Assembly: GCA_016710435.1 (NCBI GenBank)
Contig: JADJVV010000001.1
Coordinates: 1,076,501-1,140,500 of the forward strand
DNA length: 64,000 nt
From: Hyphomicrobiales bacterium
GTDB lineage: Bacteria > Pseudomonadota > Alphaproteobacteria > Rhizobiales > Aestuariivirgaceae
Direction: 5' to 3'
The notes under the pieces are model-generated. The model saw only the letters and a list, made by a program, of their open reading frames with translations, was not told the DNA's origin and did no database searches. Every line of letters begins with the position of its first letter. Position 1 is the stretch's first letter. The position numbers were made by a program, and so were the translations under genes. Positions 45,492 to 53,864 of this stretch are shown here, one piece after another.

Positions 45492-47294
45492 TCAGTGATT
45501 GTCCCGTGGGACCGGATGAACCTTCGCCACGCGCTGGAACTTGGTGGCGCCCTTCATCACCATGCCGTTGGACAACTGGTCCACCTCCTTGCGGAAGATT
45601 TCCTGCCACGGCGTCTGCGATTCCGGCACCTTGTAGCCGCCGTTCTTCTCAAGCTCTTCGCGGCGCGTCTTCAATTCCGCTTCACTCACCAGCATGTTGC
45701 AGTCGCCGGTGTTGAGGTCGACGCGCACCATGTCGCCATTCTTGAGGAGCGCCAGGCCACCGCCTGCCGCAGCTTCCGGCGAGGCATTGAGAATGGAGGG
45801 CGAGCCGCTGGTGCCCGATTGCCGGCCATCGCCGACGCACGGCAGCGACCGCACGCCCTTTTCGAGGAGATAGCTCGGCGCGCGCATGTTCACCACTTCC
45901 GCCGCACCGGGATAACCAAGCGGGCCCACCCCGCGGATGAAGAGAATGGTATTCTCATCCACGTTGAGCGTCTTGTTGTCGATGTTGGCATGATAGTCTT
46001 CCGGCCCGTCGAAGACGATGGCCTTGGCCTCGAAGGCATTGGGGTCCTTCGGGTTGGAGAGATAGCGCTGCTGGAATTCCTCCGAGATCACGCTCGTCTT
46101 CATGATGGCGGAATCGAACAGGTTGCCCTTCAGCATCTTGAATCCGGCGCGCTTCTTCAGCGGGTCATTGAATTCGCGTATCACCTTGCGGTTCCAGGAG
46201 AACTTGCCCTTGCAGTTTTCACCCAGCGTCTTGCCGTTGGCGGTGATGCAGTCTTCGTGGATCTTTCCGGCGGCAATCAGCTCCGCGATCACGGCAGGAA
46301 CGCCACCGGCGCGATGGAAGTCCTCGCCCAGGTATTCGCCTGCGGGCTGCATGTTGACCAGCAGCGGAAGATCATGGCCCTGCGTTTCCCAGTCGATCAC
46401 ATCGAGCTGAAGGCCGAGATGGCGTGCAATGGCATTGAGGTGATTTGGCGCATTGGTCGAACCGCCAATCGCGGTGTTGACGCGGATGGCATTCTCGAAG
46501 GCCTTGCGCGTCATGATCTTGGAGGGCGTCAGGTCCTCATGCACCATCTCGACGATGCGCTTGCCCGTCTCGAATGCCATTTGCCCACGCTCGCGATAAG
46601 GCGCGGGGATAACCGCATTTCCGGGAAGACACATGCCCAGCGCCTCCGCCAGCGAGTTCATGGTCGAGGCCGTGCCCATCGTATTGCAGTAACCGGTGGA
46701 GGGTGCCGACGAGGCCACGAGATCAACGAAGCCGTTGTAGTCGATTTCGCCGGTGGCGAGTTTTTCGCGCGCCAGCCAGACGATCGTTCCGGAACCCGTG
46801 CGCTGGCCCTTGTAGTCGCCGTTCAGCATCGGACCGGACGAGAGTGCGATGGCCGGAATATCAACCGTTGCCGCCGCCATCAGGCAGGCCGGCGTGGTCT
46901 TGTCGCAGCCGATGGTGAGCACCACGCCATCGATGGGATAGCCGTGCAGCACTTCGACGAGCGACAGATAGGCGAGGTTGCGGTCAATCGAGGCGGTGGG
47001 GCGCTTGCCCGTTTCCTGGATCGGATGGATCGGAAATTCCAGCGGAATGCCGCCCGCCGCCGTGATGCCGTCGCGCACGCGGCGCACCCAGTCCACATGG
47101 GCGCGGTTGCACGGGCTGAGGTCGGAACCCGTCTGCGCGATGCCGATGATCGGCTTGCCGCCCTGCAACTCGCCTTGCGTGAAGCCGTAGTTGAGATAGC
47201 GCTCGATGTAGAGCGCCGTCATGTCGGCATTGGCAGGATTGTCGAACCAGGCCTGCGAGCGGAACTTGAGGGGTTTGGCGGGGGATTTGGACAT
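45492..47294 (-). CDS. IlvD/Edd-family dehydratase, pentonate (L-arabinonate/D-xylonate) type
   Basis: A 600-residue iron-sulfur dehydratase. Cluster cysteines are Cys62 (LSPCNRAH), Cys130 (TIGCDKTT) and Cys203 (TGYCNTMG); the spacing equals that of the [2Fe-2S] ligands Cys59, Cys127 and Cys200 of Rhizobium L-arabinonate dehydratase. A Ser-x-Thr pair in GRQSGTSG may supply the base. It would convert a pentonate to a 2-keto-3-deoxy acid. GAGG lies six nt before the ATG. A GntR-type operator is just upstream. It could also act on hexonates or dihydroxy acids. Confidence 0.88.
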   Translation of the reverse strand: MSKSPAKPLKFRSQAWFDNPANADMTALYIERYLNYGFTQGELQGGKPIIGIAQTGSDLSPCNRAHVDWVRRVRDGITAAGGIPLEFPIHPIQETGKRPTASIDRNLAYLSLVEVLHGYPIDGVVLTIGCDKTTPACLMAAATVDIPAIALSSGPMLNGDYKGQRTGSGTIVWLAREKLATGEIDYNGFVDLVASSAPSTGYCNTMGTASTMNSLAEALGMCLPGNAVIPAPYRERGQMAFETGKRIVEMVHEDLTPSKIMTRKAFENAIRVNTAIGGSTNAPNHLNAIARHLGLQLDVIDWETQGHDLPLLVNMQPAGEYLGEDFHRAGGVPAVIAELIAAGKIHEDCITANGKTLGENCKGKFSWNRKVIREFNDPLKKRAGFKMLKGNLFDSAIMKTSVISEEFQQRYLSNPKDPNAFEAKAIVFDGPEDYHANIDNKTLNVDENTILFIRGVGPLGYPGAAEVVNMRAPSYLLEKGVRSLPCVGDGRQSGTSGSPSILNASPEAAAGGGLALLKNGDMVRVDLNTGDCNMLVSEAELKTRREELEKNGGYKVPESQTPWQEIFRKEVDQLSNGMVMKGATKFQRVAKVHPVPRDNH

Positions 47295-47315
47295 GAGGGG
47301 CCTCGGAGCGGTGAA

Positions 47316-47326
47316 TTGTCATACAA
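47316..47326. promoter_or_regulatory. GntR/FadR-type operator upstream of the dehydratase gene
   Basis: TTGTCATACAA matches the TNGTNNNACNA pattern of FadR-subfamily GntR regulators and is palindromic. It lies 22-32 nt before the dehydratase start, overlapping the expected promoter or leader. No GntR gene is in the window. Confidence 0.45.
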
Positions 47327-47437
47327 AACATAAGCGGAGGCAGGGCCTCGCGTCCACCCGATTCAGAAATTTGACCATTTGAACAAAATCTGCCAACCTT
47401 CGCGAAAATATAAAAACAGTCTCATGGAGGAGACCCG

Positions 47438-48910
47438 ATGGCTGCCAAGAAGAAAGCTGTCAGCAAGGCCGTTGCCCGCCGCGCAGTGCGCAAGGCCGTG
47501 GCCAAGGCCGTGAAGACGGTCACAAAGGCCCAATCAAAGATCCAGTCCAAGGCTGCGGCCCCACCGGCCCCGCGCAAGGCCGTACGGCCTCCCGACATTC
47601 ATCCCGCGCGTCTGCAGAAGCAGGATTACGCCATCAATTTTTCCGATCTGCACCCGCGCCTCACCGATCACGAGGCCCTGGTGGAAGCAGACCGCTGCTT
47701 CTTCTGCCACGACGCGCCGTGCCAGACGGCCTGCCCCACGTCGATCGACATTCCCATGTTCATCCGGGAAATCCAGGGCGGCCATCCCAAGTCGGCCGCG
47801 AAGACGATCTTCGACCAGAACATCTTCGGCGGCATGTGCGCCCGCGTCTGCCCGGTGGAAACGCTCTGCGAGCAGGTCTGCGTGCGCAACACCTCGGAGG
47901 GCAAGCCCGTCAAGATCGGCATGCTGCAGCGCTATGCCACCGACGCCGCCATGGCCGAACGGAAGCACCCCTATTCCCGCGCGAAATCCACGGGCAAGAC
48001 GGTGGCCGTGGTGGGGGCCGGTCCCGCCGGCCTCGCCTGCGCCCACCGCCTCGCCATGCGTGGCCACGATGTGACCGTGTTCGATGCGCGGCCCAAGGCG
48101 GGCGGCCTCAACGAATACGGCATCGCCTCCTACAAGGCGGTGGACGATTTCGCCCAGAAGGAAGTGGACTTCATCCTGTCGATCGGCGGCATCACCGTCG
48201 AGCATGGCAAGGCGCTGGGCAAGGACCTGAAACTCGCCGACCTGCAATCGCGCTTCGGTGCCGTCTTCCTCGGCCTCGGCCTGCAAGGCGTCAATGCGTT
48301 GGGTACCAGGGACGAGAACAGCAAGGGCATCGAGGACGCCGTCGGCTACATCGCCGAACTGCGCCAGTCGAAAGACCTTGCGAAGCTGCCCGTCGGCCGC
48401 AAGGTGCTGGTGATCGGCGGCGGCATGACGGCGATCGATGTTGCCGTGCAATCGAAGCTCCTCGGCGCCGAAGAGGTGACAGTCCTCTATCGCCGCGGCC
48501 AGGAGCAGATGAAGGCAAGCCGTTTCGAGCAGGAGCTCGCCCAGACCCGTGGTGTCAAGATCAGGCATTGGGTGGCGCCACGGAAGGTTGTCGTTGTGGA
48601 AGGCCGCGCCCGCGGACTCGTGTGCGAATACATGAAGGACCAGAAGGGCAAGCTCATCGGCACCGGCGAGACCTTCACCCTCGAGGCAGACATGATCTTC
48701 AAGGCCATCGGCCAAACCTTCATCGATGTGAACGGCGGCAGCCTCGGCCTCGATGGCGGACGCATCCGTGTCGACGCCGACCGCCGCACCACGGTGCGCG
48801 GCATCTGGGCAGGTGGCGATTGTGCCGCTGGCGGAAACGACCTCACCGTCGCCGCCGTCGATGATGGCCGCCGTGCCGCTGAATCCATTCACGCCTTCCT
48901 GAACGCCTGA
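47438..48910 (+). CDS. preT: NAD(P)H-dependent dihydropyrimidine dehydrogenase subunit PreT with Lys/Ala-rich N-terminus
   Basis: A 490-residue flavoprotein that passes electrons from NAD(P)H to PreA for pyrimidine reduction. Residues 1-52 are a basic tail without acidic residues. Then come cluster cysteines 87, 90, 95 and 99 (CFFCHDAPCQTACP) and a second set in MCARVCPVETLCEQVC, the FAD motif VGAGPAGLACAHRLA, and the NADPH motif IGGGMTAIDVAVQS. GGAGGAG is before the ATG. preA starts 11 nt later. The pair has no hydantoinase or amidohydrolase gene beside it. Confidence 0.9.
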   Translation: MAAKKKAVSKAVARRAVRKAVAKAVKTVTKAQSKIQSKAAAPPAPRKAVRPPDIHPARLQKQDYAINFSDLHPRLTDHEALVEADRCFFCHDAPCQTACPTSIDIPMFIREIQGGHPKSAAKTIFDQNIFGGMCARVCPVETLCEQVCVRNTSEGKPVKIGMLQRYATDAAMAERKHPYSRAKSTGKTVAVVGAGPAGLACAHRLAMRGHDVTVFDARPKAGGLNEYGIASYKAVDDFAQKEVDFILSIGGITVEHGKALGKDLKLADLQSRFGAVFLGLGLQGVNALGTRDENSKGIEDAVGYIAELRQSKDLAKLPVGRKVLVIGGGMTAIDVAVQSKLLGAEEVTVLYRRGQEQMKASRFEQELAQTRGVKIRHWVAPRKVVVVEGRARGLVCEYMKDQKGKLIGTGETFTLEADMIFKAIGQTFIDVNGGSLGLDGGRIRVDADRRTTVRGIWAGGDCAAGGNDLTVAAVDDGRRAAESIHAFLNA

Positions 48911-48921
48911 GGAGAAACCCC

Positions 48922-50232
48922 ATGGCAGACCTCCGCAGCACCTTCATCGGCGTCAAGTCGCCCAATCCCTTCTGGCTGGCCTCGGCCCCGCCCACCGACA
49001 AGGAATACAACGTCGTCCGTGCCTTCAAGGCGGGCTGGGGCGGCGTCGTGTGGAAGACGCTGGGCGAGGAAGGCCCGCCGGTCGTCAACGTCAACGGTCC
49101 CCGCTACGGCGCCATCCACGGCCCGGACCGCCGCCTGCTCGGCTTGAACAACATCGAACTGATCACCGACCGGCCGCTGGAGGTGAACCTCCGCGAGATC
49201 AAGAAAGTGAAGCGCGAATGGCCCGACCGCGCCATGATTGTCTCCCTCATGGTGCCCTGCGAGGAAGAGCCGTGGAAGAAGATCCTGAAGCGCGTCGAGG
49301 AAACCGACGCCGACGCCGTTGAACTCAACTTCGGCTGTCCCCATGGCATGAGCGAACGCGGCATGGGCGCCGCGGTGGGCCAGGTTCCCGAATACATCGA
49401 AATGGTGGCGCGCTGGTGCAAGCAGCACTCGCGCATGCCGGTGATCGTGAAGCTCACGCCCAATATCACCGACATCCGCTATCCCGCGCGCGCAGCCCTG
49501 CGCGGGGGTGCTGACGCTGTCTCTCTCATCAACACGATATCCTCCATCGTGTCGGTGGACCTCGACAACTTTGCACCGGTGCCCACCATCGACGGCAAGG
49601 GTTCGCACGGCGGCTATTGCGGCCCCGCGGTGAAGCCCATCGCCCTCAACATGGTGGCCGAGATCGCCCGCGACAAGGAAACCCGCGGGCTTCCCATTTC
49701 GGCCATCGGCGGCGTCACCACCTGGCGCGATGCGGCCGAATTCATCTCCATGTCGGCGGGCAACGTGCAGGTTTGCACGGCGGCCATGACCTACGGCTTC
49801 CGCATCGTCGAGGAAATGAAAGCGGGCCTCGCGCGCTGGATGGACGAGAAGGGCTACCGCACCATCGACGATTTCCGCGGCCGCGCCGTGCCCAACGTCA
49901 CCGACTGGCAGTACCTCAACCTCAACGCCATTTCGAAGGCGAAGATCGACCAGGACCTCTGCATCAAGTGCGGGCGCTGCTTTGCCGCCTGCGAGGACAC
50001 TTCGCACCAGGCGATCATGAAGGAGAAGGACGGCAACCGCCACTTCGAGGTCATGGACGACGAGTGCGTGGCCTGCAACCTCTGTGTGGAAGTCTGTCCA
50101 GTCGAAAACTGCATCACCATGGTGCGGCAGACGGGCGGCGTCGACCCCCGCACCAACAAGCCGATCTCACCCGACTACGCCAACTGGACAACCCACCCCA
50201 ACAATCCCATGAGCCGCAAGGCGGCCGAGTGA
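48922..50232 (+). CDS. preA: NAD(P)H-dependent dihydropyrimidine dehydrogenase subunit PreA
   Basis: A 436-residue protein. The N-terminal dihydroorotate-dehydrogenase-like barrel (about 1-310) has ELNFGCPHGMSERGMGAAVG and the FMN segment ISAIGGVTTWRDAAEF. The C-terminal ferredoxin domain binds two [4Fe-4S] clusters: CIKCGRCFAACED starting at 347 and CVACNLCVEVCP starting at 382. With PreT it reduces uracil and thymine to dihydropyrimidines. GGAG precedes the ATG. Nothing that looks like a terminator follows directly. Confidence 0.93.
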   Translation: MADLRSTFIGVKSPNPFWLASAPPTDKEYNVVRAFKAGWGGVVWKTLGEEGPPVVNVNGPRYGAIHGPDRRLLGLNNIELITDRPLEVNLREIKKVKREWPDRAMIVSLMVPCEEEPWKKILKRVEETDADAVELNFGCPHGMSERGMGAAVGQVPEYIEMVARWCKQHSRMPVIVKLTPNITDIRYPARAALRGGADAVSLINTISSIVSVDLDNFAPVPTIDGKGSHGGYCGPAVKPIALNMVAEIARDKETRGLPISAIGGVTTWRDAAEFISMSAGNVQVCTAAMTYGFRIVEEMKAGLARWMDEKGYRTIDDFRGRAVPNVTDWQYLNLNAISKAKIDQDLCIKCGRCFAACEDTSHQAIMKEKDGNRHFEVMDDECVACNLCVEVCPVENCITMVRQTGGVDPRTNKPISPDYANWTTHPNNPMSRKAAE

Positions 50233-50387
50233 GACGCTTTGAGGCCTCCATCCGGTGCTCCGCGCAAGCGGTCATTGGGAGATCGCACTTCATCCGGGGG
50301 TTGCGCCATCTCTGCCAGCTCAAGTCTGCCGCGAGAGTGTCTTCCGGCATTTGCATGGTATGGTGAATGCAGTGAAACCTTTGCCCG

Positions 50388-50403
50388 TTCCATCAATTTG
50401 GAA
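50388..50403. promoter_or_regulatory. inverted repeat TTCCA-N6-TGGAA upstream of the stress-protein gene
   Basis: Five-base arms lie 49 nt upstream of the FixK/FNR-like box in the 286-nt gap between preA and the universal stress protein gene. The remainder of this gap has no gene-like frame. Its significance is uncertain. Confidence 0.25.
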
Positions 50404-50451
50404 TGGGAGGGCCGTCTCAACCGGACGTCTGCGGCAAATGCGCCGCAGGGC

Positions 50452-50465
50452 TTGCTCCAGATCAA
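50452..50465. promoter_or_regulatory. FixK/FNR-type box upstream of the universal stress protein gene
   Basis: TTGCTCCAGATCAA matches the TTGAT-N4-ATCAA consensus with one mismatch. It lies 54 nt upstream of the stress-protein ATG. FixK or FNR control of universal stress proteins under low oxygen is common in alphaproteobacteria. Confidence 0.5.
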
Positions 50466-50481
50466 GGCGGCCTCATGTTTG

Positions 50482-50500
50482 ACGGGGGAGAATTCCCCGT
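50482..50500 (+). promoter_or_regulatory. leader hairpin of the universal stress protein gene
   Basis: Six-base arms ACGGGG and CCCCGT with a seven-base loop lie 19 nt upstream of the ATG, just before the AAGGAGG ribosome-binding site. It could protect the transcript 5' end. Confidence 0.3.
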
Positions 50501-50518
50501 GCCTGAAGGAGGACTGTC

Positions 50519-51349
50519 ATGGCCTATAAAACGATTCTGCTTTGCCTCACCGAGATTGACCGCGTGCCGCAACTGGTGGCCGCCGGCCGCAAGCTCGCTG
50601 CCGACCATGACGCCCATGTCACCGGCCTCTACATCATCCCCGGCATCCAGGTTTATCCCAATGCGGGCCTCGCCGCGGTGCCGGACGTCTATGACGGCAA
50701 CCGCAAGCACTTCATCGCCAACAAGGCCGAAGTGAAGGCCAAGTTCGAGGACACCATGAAGGCCGAGGGCCTGTCCTTCTCCTTCCAGGAAGTGGATGCC
50801 ACGACGCCGCTTCTCTCTTCCGCCGTGGTGGAACAATGCCGCAGCGCCGACATCGTCGTCGTCTCCGCCGTCAACCCGGATGAATCGCTCGGCGCCGAAT
50901 ATGATTTCGTGCAGCGCGTGGTGATCGCCGCCGGCCGCCCGGTGCTGATCCTGCCGCGCACCGGAACGGCCGAACTGAACTACACCGAAGCGATTGTCGG
51001 CTGGGATGGTGGCCGCGAAGCCGCCCGCGCCGCCTTCGATGCCGTGCCGCTGCTGAAGAAAGCGAAACGCGTTCAACTGGCCCGCGTCGATGAGCCCGCC
51101 CGCGGCCAGATGGGCGGTGCCGACATTGCCGAAGGCCTCGCCCGCCACAAGATCAAGGTCGAAATCCTCAGCATTTCGTCCGATGGCATGAGTGCGGGTG
51201 CCACGCTGCTGCGTTCCGCCAACGACCAGGGCGTGGGCCTGCTCGTCATGGGCGCCTATGGCCACAGCCGCTTCGCCGAATTCGTTTTCGGCGGCGCCAC
51301 CCGCCACGTCATCCAGCATCTCGACCGCCCGGTCCTGATGTCGCACTGA
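50519..51349 (+). CDS. universal stress protein (tandem UspA domains)
   Basis: A 276-residue cytoplasmic protein with two UspA-like halves. The second half keeps the ATP-binding motif GAYGHSRFAEFVFGGATRHV (GxxG-x9-G type) near the C-terminus; the first half appears degenerate. The family supports survival in hypoxia and starvation. AAGGAGG lies before the ATG. The upstream FixK/FNR-like box suggests oxygen control. A small acidic protein gene follows by 10 nt. Confidence 0.9.
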   Translation: MAYKTILLCLTEIDRVPQLVAAGRKLAADHDAHVTGLYIIPGIQVYPNAGLAAVPDVYDGNRKHFIANKAEVKAKFEDTMKAEGLSFSFQEVDATTPLLSSAVVEQCRSADIVVVSAVNPDESLGAEYDFVQRVVIAAGRPVLILPRTGTAELNYTEAIVGWDGGREAARAAFDAVPLLKKAKRVQLARVDEPARGQMGGADIAEGLARHKIKVEILSISSDGMSAGATLLRSANDQGVGLLVMGAYGHSRFAEFVFGGATRHVIQHLDRPVLMSH

Positions 51350-51359
51350 GGAGGCCACC

Positions 51360-51731
51360 ATGTCGCTCTCCAAGATCCGGCTGGAACTGGCCCGCTGCAA
51401 GGAACACCCCGACGGCGCCCACGACATCGGTTACGAATTTGCAGCACCTCTGAAGGAGGACGGCCGCATCGATGCCGAATCCTGGGGCAAGAATCGCGAC
51501 CACTGCCGCGTGCGCCGTTTCCGCCCCGGCGAGGAGGATGACATCGGTCACCTCCTGCACAAGCGCGGCGGCTCCTGGGCCTTCCACTACGACATTCATT
51601 CGGATGAGGAAGAGGACGAGGCCGGCTACCGCTTCGGCGATCATGCCTTCCGCCTCGGCGAATACGTGTCGGTACGCGAGGATGACGAGCTGATGCCTTA
51701 CAAGGTGGTGCGGGTGACGCCGGTGGCGTGA
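51360..51731 (+). CDS. conserved hypothetical protein, 123 residues
   Basis: A small soluble protein with a central acidic stretch (HSDEEEDEAGYRFGD) and beta-rich C-terminal half (AFRLGEYVSVREDDELMPYKVVRV). I recall similar proteins only as uncharacterised alphaproteobacterial entries. GAGGAGG lies five nt before the ATG, and it is 10 nt after the universal stress protein gene, so it is probably co-expressed with it and part of the same stress response. No function is proposed. Confidence 0.7.
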   Translation: MSLSKIRLELARCKEHPDGAHDIGYEFAAPLKEDGRIDAESWGKNRDHCRVRRFRPGEEDDIGHLLHKRGGSWAFHYDIHSDEEEDEAGYRFGDHAFRLGEYVSVREDDELMPYKVVRVTPVA

Positions 51732-51804
51732 CGGCAGGGTGCGTGACGGGGCTCTCCGCCGCAAGCTGCGCTTGTCTTGACGCCTTGAACCCGCTACCTC
51801 AGCC

Positions 51805-51825
51805 CGCGAAATCAACCTTTTCGCG
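51805..51825 (+). promoter_or_regulatory. hairpin overlapping the leuB ribosome-binding region
   Basis: Seven-base arms CGCGAAA and TTTCGCG with a seven-base loop end nine nt before the leuB ATG. Since no other Shine-Dalgarno is visible, the hairpin may limit ribosome access. There is no leader peptide or leucine codon run. Confidence 0.3.
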
Positions 51826-51834
51826 AGCGCTGCC

Positions 51835-52947
51835 ATGGCTTCCTACAATCTCCTCTATCTCCCCGGTGACGGCATCGGCCCTGAAGTCATGGCCGAAGTG
51901 AAGAAGATCGTGGCGTGGATGAATGCGCAGGGCATTGCCAGGTTCGAGACCGACCAGGGCCTCGTCGGCGGGTCCGCCTATGACGCCCACGGACAGGCCG
52001 TATCGGATGCCGACATGGCCAAGGCGCAAGCCGCCGACGCCGTGCTCTTCGGCGCGGTGGGCGGGCCGAAGTGGGACAAGGTGCCCTACGATGTGCGCCC
52101 CGAAGCGGGCCTGCTGCGCCTGCGCAAGGATCTTGGGCTTTTCGCCAACCTGCGCCCCGCCATCTGCTATCCCGCACTTGCCGATGCCTCTTCACTGAAG
52201 AAAAATGTGGTCGAAGGCCTCGACATCCTCATCGTCCGCGAACTGACGGGCGGCGTCTATTTCGGCGAACCCAAGACCATCACCGATCTCGGCAACGGCC
52301 AGAAGCGCGGCATCGACACGCAGGTCTACGACACGTTTGAAATCGAACGCATCGCCCGAGTCGCCTTCGACCTCGCCAAGACGCGCAAGAACAAGGTCTC
52401 GTCTGCCGAGAAGCGCAACGTCATGAAGACGGGCGTTCTGTGGAACGAAGTGGTGACGCGCATCCACAAGGATGAATATCCCACGGCCCAGCTTGAGCAC
52501 GTGCTCGCCGACAACTGCGCCATGCAATTGGTGCGCTGGCCGAAACAGTATGACGTGATCGTCACCGACAATCTCTTCGGCGACGTTCTCTCTGACGTGG
52601 CTGCCATGCTCACGGGCTCGCTCGGCATGCTGCCGTCCGCTTCGCTCGGCGCACCCGATGCCAAGACCAAGCGGAGAAAGTCGCTCTACGAACCGGTGCA
52701 TGGTTCGGCCCCCGACATTGCAGGCACGGGTGCGGCCAATCCCATTGCCATGATCGCGAGCTTCGGCATGGCGCTCCGCTATTCGCTCAACATGGGCGAC
52801 TGGGCCGACAAGCTGGACGCCGCGATATCTGCCGTTCTGGCGCAGGGCCTGCGCACCAAGGACATTGCCAGCGACGCAAGCCCCGCCAATGCCACGACAA
52901 CGCAGATGGGCGAGGCCATTCTCAAGGAACTTCAGAAGGCCGGGTGA
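51835..52947 (+). CDS. leuB: 3-isopropylmalate dehydrogenase LeuB
   Basis: A 370-residue NAD-dependent enzyme for the third step of leucine synthesis. It starts [15 protein letters not shown], has the substrate segment [11 protein letters not shown] and the metal-binding [17 protein letters not shown], and ends with [16 protein letters not shown]. Length is normal. The mutarotase gene starts at its stop codon (TGATG), so the two are translated together. leuA, leuC and leuD are not in the window. Confidence 0.96.
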   Translation: MASYNLLYLPGDGIGPEVMAEVKKIVAWMNAQGIARFETDQGLVGGSAYDAHGQAVSDADMAKAQAADAVLFGAVGGPKWDKVPYDVRPEAGLLRLRKDLGLFANLRPAICYPALADASSLKKNVVEGLDILIVRELTGGVYFGEPKTITDLGNGQKRGIDTQVYDTFEIERIARVAFDLAKTRKNKVSSAEKRNVMKTGVLWNEVVTRIHKDEYPTAQLEHVLADNCAMQLVRWPKQYDVIVTDNLFGDVLSDVAAMLTGSLGMLPSASLGAPDAKTKRRKSLYEPVHGSAPDIAGTGAANPIAMIASFGMALRYSLNMGDWADKLDAAISAVLAQGLRTKDIASDASPANATTTQMGEAILKELQKAG

Positions 52948-53864
52948 TGATCACGCTGTCCTCGCCCGGCATCACGGTGGCGCTGCACCCCATGGGCGCA
53001 CGCATCGCTTCCTGCGTGGTCGATGGCATGGAGACGGCCTTCGGCTCCGGGCCTGAGAGCTGGATCATGAGCGGTGACATCTATGCGGGCGCCATCTGCG
53101 GCCGTCACGCGGGGCGGATCAGCAATGCCACCGTTGCGCTGGACGGCAGAACCGTGCACCTCACGGCCAATAGCGGGCCGCATCAATTGCACGGCGGCGA
53201 TACGGGATTCCACGCCCGCCGCTGGGACTGGCTGCGCGACGGCAACCGCGTGACCTTCTATCTCAATTCCGCCGACGGCGAGGAAGGCTATCCCGGCAAT
53301 CTCGATGTGAAGGCGGTTTACGCGTTGTCCGGCAACCGCCTGGCGCTGACACTCGAAGCCCGCACGACACGGGCCACGGTGTGCAATCTCACCAACCATG
53401 CCTATTGGAATCTGGCAGGCGGGGGCTCCGTGCTGGACCATGAATTGCATGTGATGGGCGAGAATTATTTTCCGCTTGGTGATCTGCTCTTGCCGCTGGG
53501 CCGGATCGAGCCGACCGCCGGCACGCCCTTCGATTTCCGCAAGGCCCGCGCCATCCGCGAGGATCATGATTTCTGCACAAAACTTTCAGGCGTGCGCGGC
53601 CACATGAAGCACGGCCTCACCTTGCGCGATCCCAGCTCCGGCCGCCGCATGGAGGTGTGGACGACGGAAGGCTGCATGCAGACCTATACGGCGATCCATT
53701 GGCAGCCGCAGATGCTGGGGCATACAGGCCCGCTGCAACCCGCCCACGCGCTCGCCATCGAACCGCAGAACGTGGCGGATGCGCCCAACAATCCGGCCTT
53801 CCCCTCCTCCATCCTCCGCCCCGGCGAAGTCTATCGCAATCACATGGAGTGGCGGTTCGGCTGA
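52947..53864 (+). CDS. aldose 1-epimerase (galactose mutarotase) family protein
   Basis: A 305-residue protein with the mutarotase beta-sandwich pattern: CGRHAGRISNATV, the catalytic-His segment LTNHAYWNLAG, and AIEPQNVADAPN near the C-terminus with the catalytic Glu. It interconverts alpha and beta anomers of sugars. The ATG at 52947 overlaps the leuB stop; a GTG one codon upstream is also open. Its last 25 nt overlap the 3' end of the convergent priA. Confidence 0.87.
   Translation: MITLSSPGITVALHPMGARIASCVVDGMETAFGSGPESWIMSGDIYAGAICGRHAGRISNATVALDGRTVHLTANSGPHQLHGGDTGFHARRWDWLRDGNRVTFYLNSADGEEGYPGNLDVKAVYALSGNRLALTLEARTTRATVCNLTNHAYWNLAGGGSVLDHELHVMGENYFPLGDLLLPLGRIEPTAGTPFDFRKARAIREDHDFCTKLSGVRGHMKHGLTLRDPSSGRRMEVWTTEGCMQTYTAIHWQPQMLGHTGPLQPAHALAIEPQNVADAPNNPAFPSSILRPGEVYRNHMEWRFG

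Noticed and set aside
45435..47333. Plus-strand open frame of 632 codons opposite the dehydratase gene
   Set aside because: The minus strand codes a full IlvD/Edd-family protein with conserved cluster cysteines; this frame is its shadow.
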